Shown one piece after another: positions 34,645 to 43,478 of a DNA stretch of 64,000 bases (its first letter is position 1; each line of letters starts with the position of its first letter). The translations under genes and the position numbers were made by a program. Source of the stretch: JANPCX01 sp031431125 (lineage in GTDB: Bacteria > Pseudomonadota > Gammaproteobacteria > Burkholderiales > Burkholderiaceae_C); contig JANPCX010000041.1 of the NCBI GenBank assembly GCA_031431125.1, positions 33,771 through 97,770 on the forward strand, in the 5' to 3' direction. The notes beneath the pieces are model-generated. The model made no database searches and had not been told where the DNA came from. It worked only from the letters and a program-made list of their open reading frames with translations.

Positions 34645-36135
34645 ATGTCTGATTTGCCCATCGACGAGAACCAGCTCATCACCGAGAGACGCGAAAAACT
34701 CGCGGCCATTCGCCTGCAAGGCGTTGCCTTTCCAAACGACTTCAAACCCACCCACCATGCGCTGGACTTGACGCAGCAGTTTGGTGGATTCACTGCCGAA
34801 GAACTGGAGTCCAAAGCGGTGGCGGTGTCACTGGGTGGCCGCATGATGCTCAAGCGTGTCATGGGCAAAGCGAGCTTTTGTACCTTGCAAGATGGCTCGG
34901 GTCGACTGCAGCTCTTCATCACCAAAGAAGCGGTGGGTGAGGAACGCTACGAAGCCTTCAAACACTGGGACTTGGGCGACATCCTCGGTGCCCAAGGCAC
35001 CCTCTTCAAAACCAAAACCGGTGAGCTCTCGGTGCGTGTCTCCGTGCTGCGCCTGCTCACCAAAAGCCTGCGGCCCTTGCCCGACAAATTTCACGGCATG
35101 GCTGACCAAGAGCAAAAGTACCGCCAGCGTTATGTGGACCTGATCACCGACGAACACGCCCGCGCTCGTTTTGTGGCCCGCAGCAAAGCCGTCAGCGCCA
35201 TACGCAGCTTCATGGTCGAACACCAGTTCCTGGAGGTGGAAACACCCATGCTGCACCCCATCCCGGGGGGGGCCAACGCCAAACCTTTCGTCACCCACCA
35301 CAACGCGCTGGACCAAGAAATGTTCCTGCGCATTGCGCCCGAGTTGTATTTGAAGCGCCTGGTGGTGGGTGGTTTCGAGCGCGTGTTTGAAATCAACCGC
35401 AATTTCCGCAATGAAGGCATCAGTGTTCGGCACAACCCCGAATTCACGATGATGGAGTTTTACGCGGCCTATTGGAACCACCACGACCTGATGGACTTCA
35501 CCGAGACCGTGCTGCGCCACGCGGCCACGGTGGCCACCGGGTCTGCGGCCATCACCTACAACGGCCAGGCGGTGCATTTGGACCAGCCTTTTGCGCGTTT
35601 GTCGGTGCGTGACTCCCTCGTGGCCCATGCCGGTTTAACGGCCGAGCAGGCTGACGACGCACAAGTGCTGCACGCCAAGCTCAAGTCCTTGGGCGAAGAG
35701 CCGCCAGCCCACTGGAAGTTGCCCGAATTGCAGTTCGGCCTCTTTGAAGCGGTGGTGGAAGAAAAGCTGTGGCAACCGACCTTCATCACTGACTATCCCG
35801 TCGAGGTGTCCCCATTGGCGAGGGCCTCGGACAGCAACCCCGCGATCACGGAACGGTTTGAACTCTTCATCACCGGCCGCGAGTACGCCAACGGATTTTC
35901 CGAGCTCAACGACGCCGAAGACCAAGCCGCACGCTTCCACGCCCAAGTGGCCAACAAAGACGCGGGCGACGAAGAGGCCATGTTCTTTGATGCCGACTTC
36001 ATCCGTGCCTTGGAATACGGCATGCCTCCCACCGGAGGCTGCGGCATCGGCATCGACCGCTTGATGATGCTGATCACCGACTCGCCCAGCATCCGCGACG
36101 TGATTTTGTTCCCCTCGCTGCGCAAAGAAGGCTGA
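34645..36135 (+). CDS. lysS: Lysyl-tRNA synthetase (class II)
   Basis: Charges tRNA-Lys. 496 aa with N-terminal OB-fold anticodon domain and class II catalytic core: LPDKFHGMADQEQKYRQRYVDL, motif 2 around RNFRNEGISVRHNPEFTMMEFY, and motif 3 GCGIGIDRLMML. The ATG at 34645 (MSDLPIDENQ) is chosen over the frame opening at 34561, which lies inside the GNAT gene. A run of eight G at 35265-35272 encodes the normal PGGAN stretch. Confidence 0.97.
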   Translation: MSDLPIDENQLITERREKLAAIRLQGVAFPNDFKPTHHALDLTQQFGGFTAEELESKAVAVSLGGRMMLKRVMGKASFCTLQDGSGRLQLFITKEAVGEERYEAFKHWDLGDILGAQGTLFKTKTGELSVRVSVLRLLTKSLRPLPDKFHGMADQEQKYRQRYVDLITDEHARARFVARSKAVSAIRSFMVEHQFLEVETPMLHPIPGGANAKPFVTHHNALDQEMFLRIAPELYLKRLVVGGFERVFEINRNFRNEGISVRHNPEFTMMEFYAAYWNHHDLMDFTETVLRHAATVATGSAAITYNGQAVHLDQPFARLSVRDSLVAHAGLTAEQADDAQVLHAKLKSLGEEPPAHWKLPELQFGLFEAVVEEKLWQPTFITDYPVEVSPLARASDSNPAITERFELFITGREYANGFSELNDAEDQAARFHAQVANKDAGDEEAMFFDADFIRALEYGMPPTGGCGIGIDRLMMLITDSPSIRDVILFPSLRKEG

Positions 36136-36139
36136 TCGA

Positions 36140-36724
36140 ATGAACGCAGAACGGCTCACCACCTTGGATGCCGTTCTGGCCGAAATTTGGCACCAATTGA
36201 CCCTGGCCGCAGCGGACAAAACCCATGCCTGGCGCACACCGGTGCTGGCCACACGAGACGGCGAGGCCGTCGATGCACGAACCGTGATACTGCGCCAGGT
36301 GCGAAGTGATGAGCGCCAAGTTTTGTTTTACACCGATCCTCGCGCTGGCAAAGTACAGCAGTTGCTCGCACAGCCTCAAGCCGTGTTGGTGTTGTGGTCC
36401 GCTGTGCTGGCTTGGCAGCTTCGACTGCGTGTGGACTTGACCCTTCAAACCCAAGGGCTGGATGTCACCTCGCGCTGGGCACGGGTCAAAATGTCACCTG
36501 CCGCGCAGGACTATCTGTCGCCCTTGCCACCAGGCGCGGCGTTGGAAGCCGGCCCCGGCGACCCCATTCAACCAATCCGCATGCCTGATGCCCATCCCGA
36601 CAGTGACGTGTTTTTTGGCGTTGTTGTCGCGCAGGTGCACAGTTTGGATTGGCTGGAGCTGCGCGCCCAAGGCCACCGACGGGCGCGTTTTGATGCCCAA
36701 GGTGCACGCTGGCTTCAACCTTGA
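36140..36724 (+). CDS. Pyridoxamine 5'-phosphate oxidase-like flavoprotein
   Basis: A 194-aa member of the PNPOx-like split-barrel family that binds FMN. Seen: RTPVLATRDGEAVDARTVILRQV, VLFYTDPRAGKVQQLLAQP, and a C-terminal HSLDWLELRAQGHRRARF. It resembles the Alr4036 type rather than true PdxH, because the C-terminal PdxH dimer motif is not evident. It follows lysS by 4 bp and overlaps the next start by one base. Flavin-dependent reductase or oxidase activity is likely; substrate unknown. Confidence 0.83.
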   Translation: MNAERLTTLDAVLAEIWHQLTLAAADKTHAWRTPVLATRDGEAVDARTVILRQVRSDERQVLFYTDPRAGKVQQLLAQPQAVLVLWSAVLAWQLRLRVDLTLQTQGLDVTSRWARVKMSPAAQDYLSPLPPGAALEAGPGDPIQPIRMPDAHPDSDVFFGVVVAQVHSLDWLELRAQGHRRARFDAQGARWLQP

Positions 36725-37209
36725 TGGACCTTCACTCTACAAAACGGCTTGCCTTGAATACTCTCTTACCCGATGTCTCTCCCGCACCCTTGGCACTGCG
36801 CTTGGGTTATGTCGGCGTGCTGCCATTTTTGGTCGGCGCTGCGCTCGTGTGGTTGGTTGGCGGCCATGTTGAGGCCCACGCCTTTGCGACCTTGATGTTG
36901 TCTTGTTACGCCGCCGTCATCATCTCTTTCTTGGGCGGAATTCATTGGGGCTTGCTGATGCGGCAGGCTGTGGCGGGCGTGCCCACGTGGCTCTATGCGT
37001 GGGGTATCGTGCCGTCCATGGTGGCCTGGCTCGCGGTGGTGATGCCGCCCTATGCCGGACTGGTGGTGCATGGCGTGATGCTGGTCACTTGTTATTTGGT
37101 GGACAGGCGCACCTACCCCATGCTGGGTGCAGCCCCTTGGCTCACATTACGTTTTCGGCTGACCGTGGCGGCCAGTTTGAGCTGTTTCGTGGGTGCCGCG
37201 GGCAGTTGA
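36724..37209 (+). CDS. DUF3429 membrane protein
   Basis: Integral membrane protein of 161 aa with about five hydrophobic helices. DUF3429 (TMEM69-like) is recognised from LRLGYVGVLPFLVGAAL, the FLGGIHWGLLMRQ motif, and GLVVHGVMLVTCYLVDRRTYP. Function of the family is unknown. The ATG overlaps the stop of the PNPOx-like gene by one base (TGATG), implying coupled translation. Confidence 0.83.
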   Translation: MDLHSTKRLALNTLLPDVSPAPLALRLGYVGVLPFLVGAALVWLVGGHVEAHAFATLMLSCYAAVIISFLGGIHWGLLMRQAVAGVPTWLYAWGIVPSMVAWLAVVMPPYAGLVVHGVMLVTCYLVDRRTYPMLGAAPWLTLRFRLTVAASLSCFVGAAGS

Positions 37210-37284
37210 ACATCCATCTGCCGTATTCTTGTTGCGCCTCCCGTCAGTTTGGCCCCGTCCACCAGCAGCACCCTGGCCCCTTTC

Positions 37285-39033
37285 ATGATCACTTACCGCG
37301 TTGACGTTTCAGACCTCCACCAACACGAGTTTCAAGTCACCTTGACGGTGCAGAACCCGCAAGCGCAGCAGACCCTGAGCTTGCCGGTTTGGATCCCCGG
37401 TAGCTACATGGTGCGCGAGTTTTCGCGCCACATCAGCCGTTTGCAGGCACAACAAGGGGGCCACGCTGTTGCGCTGGTGCAAAAGGACAAAGCCGCCTGG
37501 CTGGCCACCTGCACAGGCCGGCGGCCCTTGGTGCTGAGCTACAGGGTTTATGCCTTTGATACCTCGGTGCGCACGGCTTTTTTGGATGCCCATCGTGGTT
37601 TTTTCAATGGCAGCAGCTTGTTCCTCAAAGCACATGGCCACGAAGCCCAAACCCATAGACTTGAACTCAAGACCCTGCCCAAGGGCTGGGAAGTGGCCAC
37701 CGCCTTGGGGGCCATCAAGGTGGATGCACGCGGACGCGGCTGGTACGAAGCGGCCCATTACGATGAGCTGATCGACCACCCCGTTGAGTTAGGCCAGTTT
37801 TGGCGCGGGCGTTTTGTGGCCCATGGCGTGCCGCATGACTTCGTGGTGACAGGCAATTGGCCAGACTTTGACCGTGAGCGTTTGCTTGCCGACAGCCAGC
37901 GCATATGCGAAGCGCAAATCACGTTTTGGCATGGCAAAAAGAAGCCACCCTTTGACCGTTACGTGTTTTTGCTCAATGCCGTGGACGAGGGCTATGGCGG
38001 GCTGGAGCACCGCAACAGCACTGCCTTGATTGCGGCACGCCGGGACTTGCCGCAATTGGGCAAACCCAAGGAGTCGACCGATGGTTATGTCACCTTGCTC
38101 GGGCTCATCAGCCATGAGTACTTCCACACCTGGAATGTGAAGCGACTGCGGCCCGCCGAGTTTGCGCAGTATGAGCACAGCCGAGAAAACTACACCGAAC
38201 TCTTGTGGTTCTTTGAAGGGTTCACCTCTTACTACGACGACCTGTTTTTGCTGAGAGCGGGTTTGATCGATGTTCCGCGTTATTTAAAGCTGCTGTCCAA
38301 AACCTTGAGTACCGTCTTGGCCACGCCCGGTCGCCATGTGCAAAGCGTGGCACAGGCCAGCTTTGATGCCTGGGTCAAGTACTACCGCCAAGACGAGAAC
38401 AGCGTCAACGCCAGCATCAGCTACTACACCAAGGGGTCGTTGATTGCCTTGGCCATGGACCTGCTGCTGCGCTCGGGGAAACAAGGCACGCTCGACGATG
38501 TGATGCGTTTGCTGTGGCAGCGCAGCCGTGGTGGTCCGGTGAGCGAGGCTGACATCCAACAAGCGTTCAACGAGGTGTCGGGTAGCGACGTCAGCGCCGC
38601 ACTGCAAACATGGGTCCACGGCACCGAAGATCCACCATGGCAGGCCTTGTTGGAGCGTTTGGGTGTGACTTGGAAAACCGAGGCGCCCAGTTTGGCCCAG
38701 CGCTTGGGCTTGAAGGTCAGCGAAAGCGCGCTGACCGGCATCAAGGTGACGCACGTGCTGCGCGGCGGCGTTGCGGAAACATCGGGTGTGGCCGTGGGTG
38801 ACGAGTTGTTGGCCCTGGACGGTTGGCGTTTGCGCCGTTTGGACGATGCTCAGAGGCTCTTGAACGTATCCCCGGAGAGCACCTTGTTGGTCTGCCGCGA
38901 ACAGAAGGTGTTCGGCCTGTCCTTGAGCGTCTTCAGCCACCAGGGTGAGGTGGGCGGTGGTGTGCAACTCGCAGAAGCGCCGCTGGCACCTGCCCCGGTG
39001 GCGCTGCAGCGCAAGGCATGGCTCGCACCCTGA
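37285..39033 (+). CDS. M61 family metallopeptidase with PDZ domain
   Basis: Zinc aminopeptidase of 582 aa. An N-terminal beta domain (LSLPVWIPGSYMVREFSRHI) is followed by the catalytic region with the zinc site HEYFH in LISHEYFHTWNVKRLRP and the downstream acid in LWFFEGFTSYYDD; a PDZ domain lies near the C-terminus (ALTGIKVTHVLRGGVAETSGVAVGDELLALDG). No signal peptide is visible, suggesting a cytoplasmic enzyme; relatives cleave N-terminal glycine. The ATG at 37285 is preferred to the frame opening at 37249. Overlaps the next gene by 16 bp. Confidence 0.92.
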   Translation: MITYRVDVSDLHQHEFQVTLTVQNPQAQQTLSLPVWIPGSYMVREFSRHISRLQAQQGGHAVALVQKDKAAWLATCTGRRPLVLSYRVYAFDTSVRTAFLDAHRGFFNGSSLFLKAHGHEAQTHRLELKTLPKGWEVATALGAIKVDARGRGWYEAAHYDELIDHPVELGQFWRGRFVAHGVPHDFVVTGNWPDFDRERLLADSQRICEAQITFWHGKKKPPFDRYVFLLNAVDEGYGGLEHRNSTALIAARRDLPQLGKPKESTDGYVTLLGLISHEYFHTWNVKRLRPAEFAQYEHSRENYTELLWFFEGFTSYYDDLFLLRAGLIDVPRYLKLLSKTLSTVLATPGRHVQSVAQASFDAWVKYYRQDENSVNASISYYTKGSLIALAMDLLLRSGKQGTLDDVMRLLWQRSRGGPVSEADIQQAFNEVSGSDVSAALQTWVHGTEDPPWQALLERLGVTWKTEAPSLAQRLGLKVSESALTGIKVTHVLRGGVAETSGVAVGDELLALDGWRLRRLDDAQRLLNVSPESTLLVCREQKVFGLSLSVFSHQGEVGGGVQLAEAPLAPAPVALQRKAWLAP

Positions 39034-40220
39034 TCAAAGCCAAGGGCACGCCCGGGCGGGGCAGCGCGCGTCAGCATGCGCCGACGCCAGGGCCGTCCTT
39101 GCTTCTGGGCAGCGCTTTGGTGGTGCTGGTCGTTCTGACCCATGTGTGGCTGGTTCATGCGGTGGGCGAGGGGTTGGCCCAGACGGAAGCGGAAACTGCC
39201 ATGCCGCCGCGTGTGCAAGTTCGGTATGTGCGCGAGATGGTGGTGACCACCCCCGCAGAGATCGCACAAACAAAGCGACCACCCGGGCCAGTCAAGGCCC
39301 CGCAACCCACGGGCGCTCCACTGCCGCGTGTTGTGCCTGAAGTTGGTACCCAGCAGCGAGAGGAAGCCTCGACCGAAGCAGCGGCAGAGACTTTGCCCGA
39401 AGCGGTGACAGAAGCTGCGTCAGCGGCCGATGCCCCAGCGGTGGCTTCGATGGCTCAGTTGGAGCCCCAGGCGGCAGGGCTTGCTGCGGCCAGCGCGCCA
39501 ACCAACACCAAGTTGCCGGAAGCGACAACAAAGACCAATTTGGCGGAACAAGAGATAGACAGCGTGTGGCCTCAAACCACGCGTGTGAGTTACTCAGCCC
39601 AGGGGTACTACAGCGGCGACTGGCACGGTGGCGCGACGGTGGAGTGGGTGCGCCAAGGAGATCGCTACCAGATGATCATGGACGTCAGCTTGGGGATGGG
39701 AATTCTCAAACGGTTGACCGTCAGCCAAGGCCGTATTACTGAGCAAGGCGTGCGACCAGAGCGCTTTGACGAAACCACCCAACGCTTGTTCTCCAAGCCA
39801 CGCAAAGTCGCCGTCGTACTCGGTGAGCAGCAGATCGAATTTGCCCAAGGCAACAAAACCAGCCGACCTGAGGGCGTGCAAGACACCACCAGCCAGTTTG
39901 TGCAGCTCACCTATTTGTTTGCCAGCCGTCCAGAGTTGGCGCAAGCAGGCCAGCGCATCGAATTCCCACTCGCTTTGCCGCGCAACTTGCGGGCGTATGC
40001 TTATGAGGTGCAATCCCGGCAGGTGCTGCAAACTGTGCTGGGGCCGCTGGATACCCTGCATTTGGTGCCCTGGCGGATTCATCCCAAGGACAACGACCTG
40101 GTCGCGCAACTTTGGTTGGCACCCACGTTGAAGTATTTACCTGTGCGAATTCGTTTCAGCCAGGGTGAAGACGTCTACATTGAATTGAACATCAGCAAAG
40201 CGCCAGAATTGGCGCGTTGA
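39018..40220 (+). CDS. DUF3108 domain-containing protein
   Basis: A 400-aa envelope protein: short basic N-terminus, one membrane helix (SLLLGSALVVLVVLTHVWLVH), a long Pro/Ala/Glu-rich linker (residues about 80-180), and a C-terminal DUF3108 beta domain (GYYSGDWHGGATVEWVRQGDRYQMIMDVSL ... LHLVPWRIHPKDNDLVAQLWLAP). The linker plus membrane anchor recalls TonB-like periplasm-spanning proteins. Family function is unknown. Coupled to the M61 peptidase by overlap. Confidence 0.83.
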   Translation: MARTLIKAKGTPGRGSARQHAPTPGPSLLLGSALVVLVVLTHVWLVHAVGEGLAQTEAETAMPPRVQVRYVREMVVTTPAEIAQTKRPPGPVKAPQPTGAPLPRVVPEVGTQQREEASTEAAAETLPEAVTEAASAADAPAVASMAQLEPQAAGLAAASAPTNTKLPEATTKTNLAEQEIDSVWPQTTRVSYSAQGYYSGDWHGGATVEWVRQGDRYQMIMDVSLGMGILKRLTVSQGRITEQGVRPERFDETTQRLFSKPRKVAVVLGEQQIEFAQGNKTSRPEGVQDTTSQFVQLTYLFASRPELAQAGQRIEFPLALPRNLRAYAYEVQSRQVLQTVLGPLDTLHLVPWRIHPKDNDLVAQLWLAPTLKYLPVRIRFSQGEDVYIELNISKAPELAR

Positions 40221-40248
40221 CAACCGCTTGGCTTCACAAGGACATCAC

Positions 40249-41037
40249 ATGAACTACGAGAATCTGCTCATCAGCGTGCACGGCGACGGCCCACTTCGCA
40301 CCGGGCTCATCACCCTGAACCGTCCCAAGCAGCTCAATGCCCTGAACGACGCCTTGATGAGCGAACTGGGCCGGGCCATGCTGGCCTTCGAGGCCGATGA
40401 CAGCATTGGTTGCCTCGTCATCACTGGCAGCGAAAAAGCCTTTGCCGCGGGGGCCGACATCACCGGCATGGCCCCACTGAGTTACATGGACGTGTACAAG
40501 GGCGACTTCATCACCCGCAACTGGGAAGCCATTCGTTCGGTGCGCAAACCGGTGATCGCGGCCGTGAGCGGTTTTGCGCTGGGCGGCGGCTGCGAGTTGG
40601 CCATGATGTGCGACTTCATCATTGCGGCGGACAGTGCCAAATTCGGTCAACCCGAAATCAAACTCGGCATCATTCCCGGTGCAGGCGGCACGCAGCGCCT
40701 GCCACGCGCCATCAGCAAAGCCAAAGCCATGGACTTGGTGCTGACGGGGCGCATGATGGATGCGCAAGAAGCCGAACGTTCGGGTTTGGTGTCGCGCGTG
40801 GTGCCGGCCGCGGACTTGATGTCCACCACCTTGGCAGCGGCCCAGCAGATTTGCGAGTTCAGTGGCCCGAGCGTCATGATGGCCAAAGAATGCGTGAATC
40901 GAGCCTTTGAAGGCAGCCTTGCCGATGGCATTTCTTTTGAGCGCCGCCTCTTCCATTCTTTGTTCGCAACGGAAGACCAAAAAGAAGGCATGGACGCTTT
41001 CATCAACAAACGCAAAGCTGAGTTCAAGCAGCGTTGA
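40249..41037 (+). CDS. Enoyl-CoA hydratase
   Basis: Crotonase-fold enzyme of 262 aa that hydrates trans-2-enoyl-CoA in fatty acid or related acyl-CoA breakdown. The oxyanion-hole regions are GSEKAFAAGADITGMA and VSGFALGGGCELAMMCDFIIA; the catalytic Glu pair is expected in GGGCELA and FGQPEIKLGIIPGAGGTQRL. The ATG at 40249 has AAGGA 8 bp upstream. DUF1840 follows 18 bp later, probably the same message. It most resembles short-chain PaaF/EchA types. Confidence 0.92.
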   Translation: MNYENLLISVHGDGPLRTGLITLNRPKQLNALNDALMSELGRAMLAFEADDSIGCLVITGSEKAFAAGADITGMAPLSYMDVYKGDFITRNWEAIRSVRKPVIAAVSGFALGGGCELAMMCDFIIAADSAKFGQPEIKLGIIPGAGGTQRLPRAISKAKAMDLVLTGRMMDAQEAERSGLVSRVVPAADLMSTTLAAAQQICEFSGPSVMMAKECVNRAFEGSLADGISFERRLFHSLFATEDQKEGMDAFINKRKAEFKQR

Positions 41038-41055
41038 CCCCTGAGGACTGCCACC

Positions 41056-41391
41056 ATGCTTTACAAATTCAAATCCAAAGCAACGGGTGATCTGATCATG
41101 CTCGGCCCCCAGGGCGAGCAGTTGCTCAAGCTGCTGGGGCGCAGCCCCGCTGCACAAGGCATTTTCGAGCCCGACGACATGCCGCAAGCCTGGGCCCTGC
41201 TCGAACAAGCCGTCAAAGACGACGAATCTGCACGCCGCGGTGAACGGGAAGAAACGCAAGCGGATACCGAAGCCCAGGAGGGTGGCGCCAGTACCATCCC
41301 CCTCGTCAGTCTGCGCCAGCGGGTTTGGCCCTTCATTGAAATGCTCAAACGCGCCCATGCCCAGGGCCAGGCCGTGGTTTGGGGTGTTTGA
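41056..41391 (+). CDS. DUF1840 family protein
   Basis: A 111-aa protein of a family largely restricted to betaproteobacteria. It begins MLYKFKSKATGDLIMLGPQGEQLL and ends LRQRVWPFIEMLKRAHAQGQAVVWGV, both conserved signatures. No signal peptide or membrane segment, so cytoplasmic. Function unknown. Confidence 0.85.
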   Translation: MLYKFKSKATGDLIMLGPQGEQLLKLLGRSPAAQGIFEPDDMPQAWALLEQAVKDDESARRGEREETQADTEAQEGGASTIPLVSLRQRVWPFIEMLKRAHAQGQAVVWGV

Positions 41392-41440
41392 CAATCTGGC
41401 AGTGCTCCGCATCACTTCAACGGGACAATCAGGAGACCCC

Positions 41441-42073
41441 ATGAAACTCACCAGCCAAAGCTGGGCCAATGGCGAGCGCATTCCCTCTGTGTATGCCTCC
41501 GGTCGTTTGGATGCTGCCAGCGGTGTGGCTTTCTCAGACAACCTCAATCCCCATCTGGCCTGGACCGAGGTGCCCGCAGGCACCCAGTCCTTCGCCCTCA
41601 TCTGCCACGACTTTGACGTGCCCAGCCGCGGCGACGACGTGAACCAAACCGACCGCGAAGTCCCCGCCGACTTGCCACGCGTTGATTTTTTCCACTGGGT
41701 GATGGTGGACTTGCCGCCCAGCCTGAGGGAGATCGCAGAAGGTGAGTTCAGCCGTGGTTTCACGCCGCGCGGCAAAACCGGCCCTGCCACCTTGTTGGGC
41801 GCTCGCCATGGCCTGAACGACTACACGGGTTGGTTTGCGTCAGACCCCGACCGCGCAGGCTCCTACTTCGGTTACGACGGCCCCTTTCCCCCGTTCAACG
41901 ATTCCCTCATCCACCACTATGTGTTCACCCTCTATGCGCTCAATGTGGCGCGCGCCCCAGTGGAGGGCCACTTCACGGGCATGCAAGTGCGCGAGGCCAT
42001 TTACCCCCATGTGCTGGTCGCCGCGACGCACTCGGGCACCTACACTTTGAACCGCCGCTTGGCCGGAGGCTGA
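41441..42073 (+). CDS. YbhB/YbcL family Raf kinase inhibitor-like protein
   Basis: PEBP-fold protein of 210 aa. Signatures: NLNPHLAWTEVPAGTQSFALICHDFDVP near the N-terminus and FHWVMVDLPPSLREI, then YFGYDGPFPPFNDSLIHHYVFTLYALNVA. The family binds anionic ligands such as phosphorylated molecules or phospholipid head groups; bacterial roles are poorly known. The ATG at 41441 has a clear AGGAGA ribosome site; the frame opening at 41240 lies in the DUF1840 gene and is rejected. Confidence 0.9.
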   Translation: MKLTSQSWANGERIPSVYASGRLDAASGVAFSDNLNPHLAWTEVPAGTQSFALICHDFDVPSRGDDVNQTDREVPADLPRVDFFHWVMVDLPPSLREIAEGEFSRGFTPRGKTGPATLLGARHGLNDYTGWFASDPDRAGSYFGYDGPFPPFNDSLIHHYVFTLYALNVARAPVEGHFTGMQVREAIYPHVLVAATHSGTYTLNRRLAGG

Positions 42074-42077
42074 CCTT

Positions 42078-42749
42078 TTGCCAAACAACGCCACCCGCAT
42101 CCTGGCCATTCGCCACGGCGAAACCGACTGGAATCTGGACACCCGCATCCAGGGCCACACCGACATCCCGCTCAACGCCATGGGCCGCTGGCAAGCCAAA
42201 CAACTCGCCCTGGCATTGACCCATGAAAAGATCGACGTCATCTATTCCAGTGACTTGTCACGTGCTTTTGAAACGGCCCGAGCGCTTGGCAGAGTCCAGC
42301 ACCAGCGTGTCATCGCAGTTCCCACACTGAGGGAGCGGCACTTCGGCGGGTTTCAAGGCCGCCATTTCAAAGACATCGAAGTTGAATTACCCGAACAGGC
42401 CGAGCGCTGGCGCAAACGCGACCCGGAGTTTTGTCCCGAGGGCGGTGAATCACTGCTGACCTTCTACGAGCGCTGCGTTGGTGCTGCCCAGCAACTGGCG
42501 CACGCCCACCCAGGCCAAACCGTGGCCCTGGTGGCCCATGGTGGGGTGATGGATTGCCTCTACCGCGCCGCTCTGCGCATCGACCTGCAAGCTCCACGCT
42601 CTTGGCAACTGGGCAACGCCAGCATCAACCGCCTGCTGTACACGGGCGAAGGTTTCAGTTTGGTGGGCTGGAGCGATACGGCGCATTTGGACAATGCGGT
42701 GTTGGATGAGATTCCGGACTCATTGGGTCAGCAGAATCGGCATGTTTGA
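42078..42749 (+). CDS. Histidine phosphatase (phosphoglycerate mutase-like)
   Basis: A 223-aa branch 1 histidine phosphatase. The RHG motif LAIRHGETDWN gives the phospho-accepting His; IYSSDLSRAFETA, the acidic LRERHFGGFQG and the second His in VALVAHGGVMDCLYRAAL complete the site. It starts with TTG 4 bp after the PEBP gene, supported by GGAGG 9 bp upstream. Whether it acts on phosphoglycerate, alpha-ribazole phosphate or another ester cannot be said. Last gene of this rightward run. Confidence 0.9.
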   Translation: MPNNATRILAIRHGETDWNLDTRIQGHTDIPLNAMGRWQAKQLALALTHEKIDVIYSSDLSRAFETARALGRVQHQRVIAVPTLRERHFGGFQGRHFKDIEVELPEQAERWRKRDPEFCPEGGESLLTFYERCVGAAQQLAHAHPGQTVALVAHGGVMDCLYRAALRIDLQAPRSWQLGNASINRLLYTGEGFSLVGWSDTAHLDNAVLDEIPDSLGQQNRHV

Positions 42750-42755
42750 GGGGTG

Positions 42756-43478
42756 TCAGGCAGTCGTGCTGGCAGGAAGCACCTGCATCTTGCCACCGTG
42801 CATGAAGCATGCCTTGTCGAAGATAGAGAGATCTATCGGATTCGGCATTCGAACATCGCGCAGTGAGGGGAGGGCTTTTAAGCTTGGCCTGTACTCTCGC
42901 ACTATCTGCGTTAAGCAGACAGTGATCGATTGGCACTCCCGGGCGTGAGCCTTGAGCTGCCGAACTTGCTGGTCGAGGTTCGGTTTGTCGCGGCGCTGAT
43001 CAAGCAGCTGAAGGTAGTCAACGACGATGAGCGTCCTCGGTGGCTCAGTGGCAAGCCGCGAAGAGATATAGCCTGCCGACATATCTTCGGACGTGTCCAA
43101 GAGCCAACTGTCCTTGAAGTCTTGCTGGCTCCTGCCAAGCACCAGAAAAAGAGCTTCAACTTCTGCGGAGGTGAACTCAAGCGTGAAGAATGCGGCGCGG
43201 TGCCCCCGGGACATAGCTTCTATCGCCAGCCCAATGCTAAGAAGTGTCTTTCCCTGACCAGGGCGTGACCCCAGGAGTAGCAGGTCGCCCGGGCTGAGTT
43301 GCTCATACACCGAGCGGCAGGTGTCAGCTCGTTGCCAGGCCGAGGCCAGGTGACTCCAGGCTTTAAACCCTTCGCGAGTAGCGACTTGGTCAAGTGCAAC
43401 ATGAAGCCGAAGCTTCTCTCTTTGAGACAGTGCCTTGGCTTGTTGCTTGAGGATAAAGATTGGCGTGGATAGCTTCAT
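42756..43478 (-). CDS. Orphan DnaB-like RecA-fold ATPase
   Basis: A 240-aa protein with an N-terminal helical region (MKLSTPIFILKQQAKALSQREK...LHVALDQVATREGF.AWSHLA) and a RecA-type ATPase core like the C-terminal domain of the DnaB replicative helicase: Walker A GSRPGQGKT (70-78), Walker B TLIVVDYLQLLD (D154), and the Gln-containing CLTQIVRE motif. The DnaB N-terminal domain is absent. Similar stand-alone proteins of unknown role occur across proteobacteria. It lies convergent with the phosphatase gene (6 bp apart) at the border of a gene-poor accessory patch. Confidence 0.75.
   Translation of the reverse strand: MKLSTPIFILKQQAKALSQREKLRLHVALDQVATREGFKAWSHLASAWQRADTCRSVYEQLSPGDLLLLGSRPGQGKTLLSIGLAIEAMSRGHRAAFFTLEFTSAEVEALFLVLGRSQQDFKDSWLLDTSEDMSAGYISSRLATEPPRTLIVVDYLQLLDQRRDKPNLDQQVRQLKAHARECQSITVCLTQIVREYRPSLKALPSLRDVRMPNPIDLSIFDKACFMHGGKMQVLPASTTA

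Noticed and set aside
35265..35272. Run of eight G in lysS as a phase-variation tract
   Set aside because: It encodes a conserved Pro-Gly-Gly-Ala stretch in an essential gene, so frameshift switching is not credible.
40234..41790. A 518-aa minus-strand frame opposite enoyl-CoA hydratase, DUF1840 and PEBP genes
   Set aside because: Antisense shadow of three clear genes; composition is His/Gly-rich with no domain.
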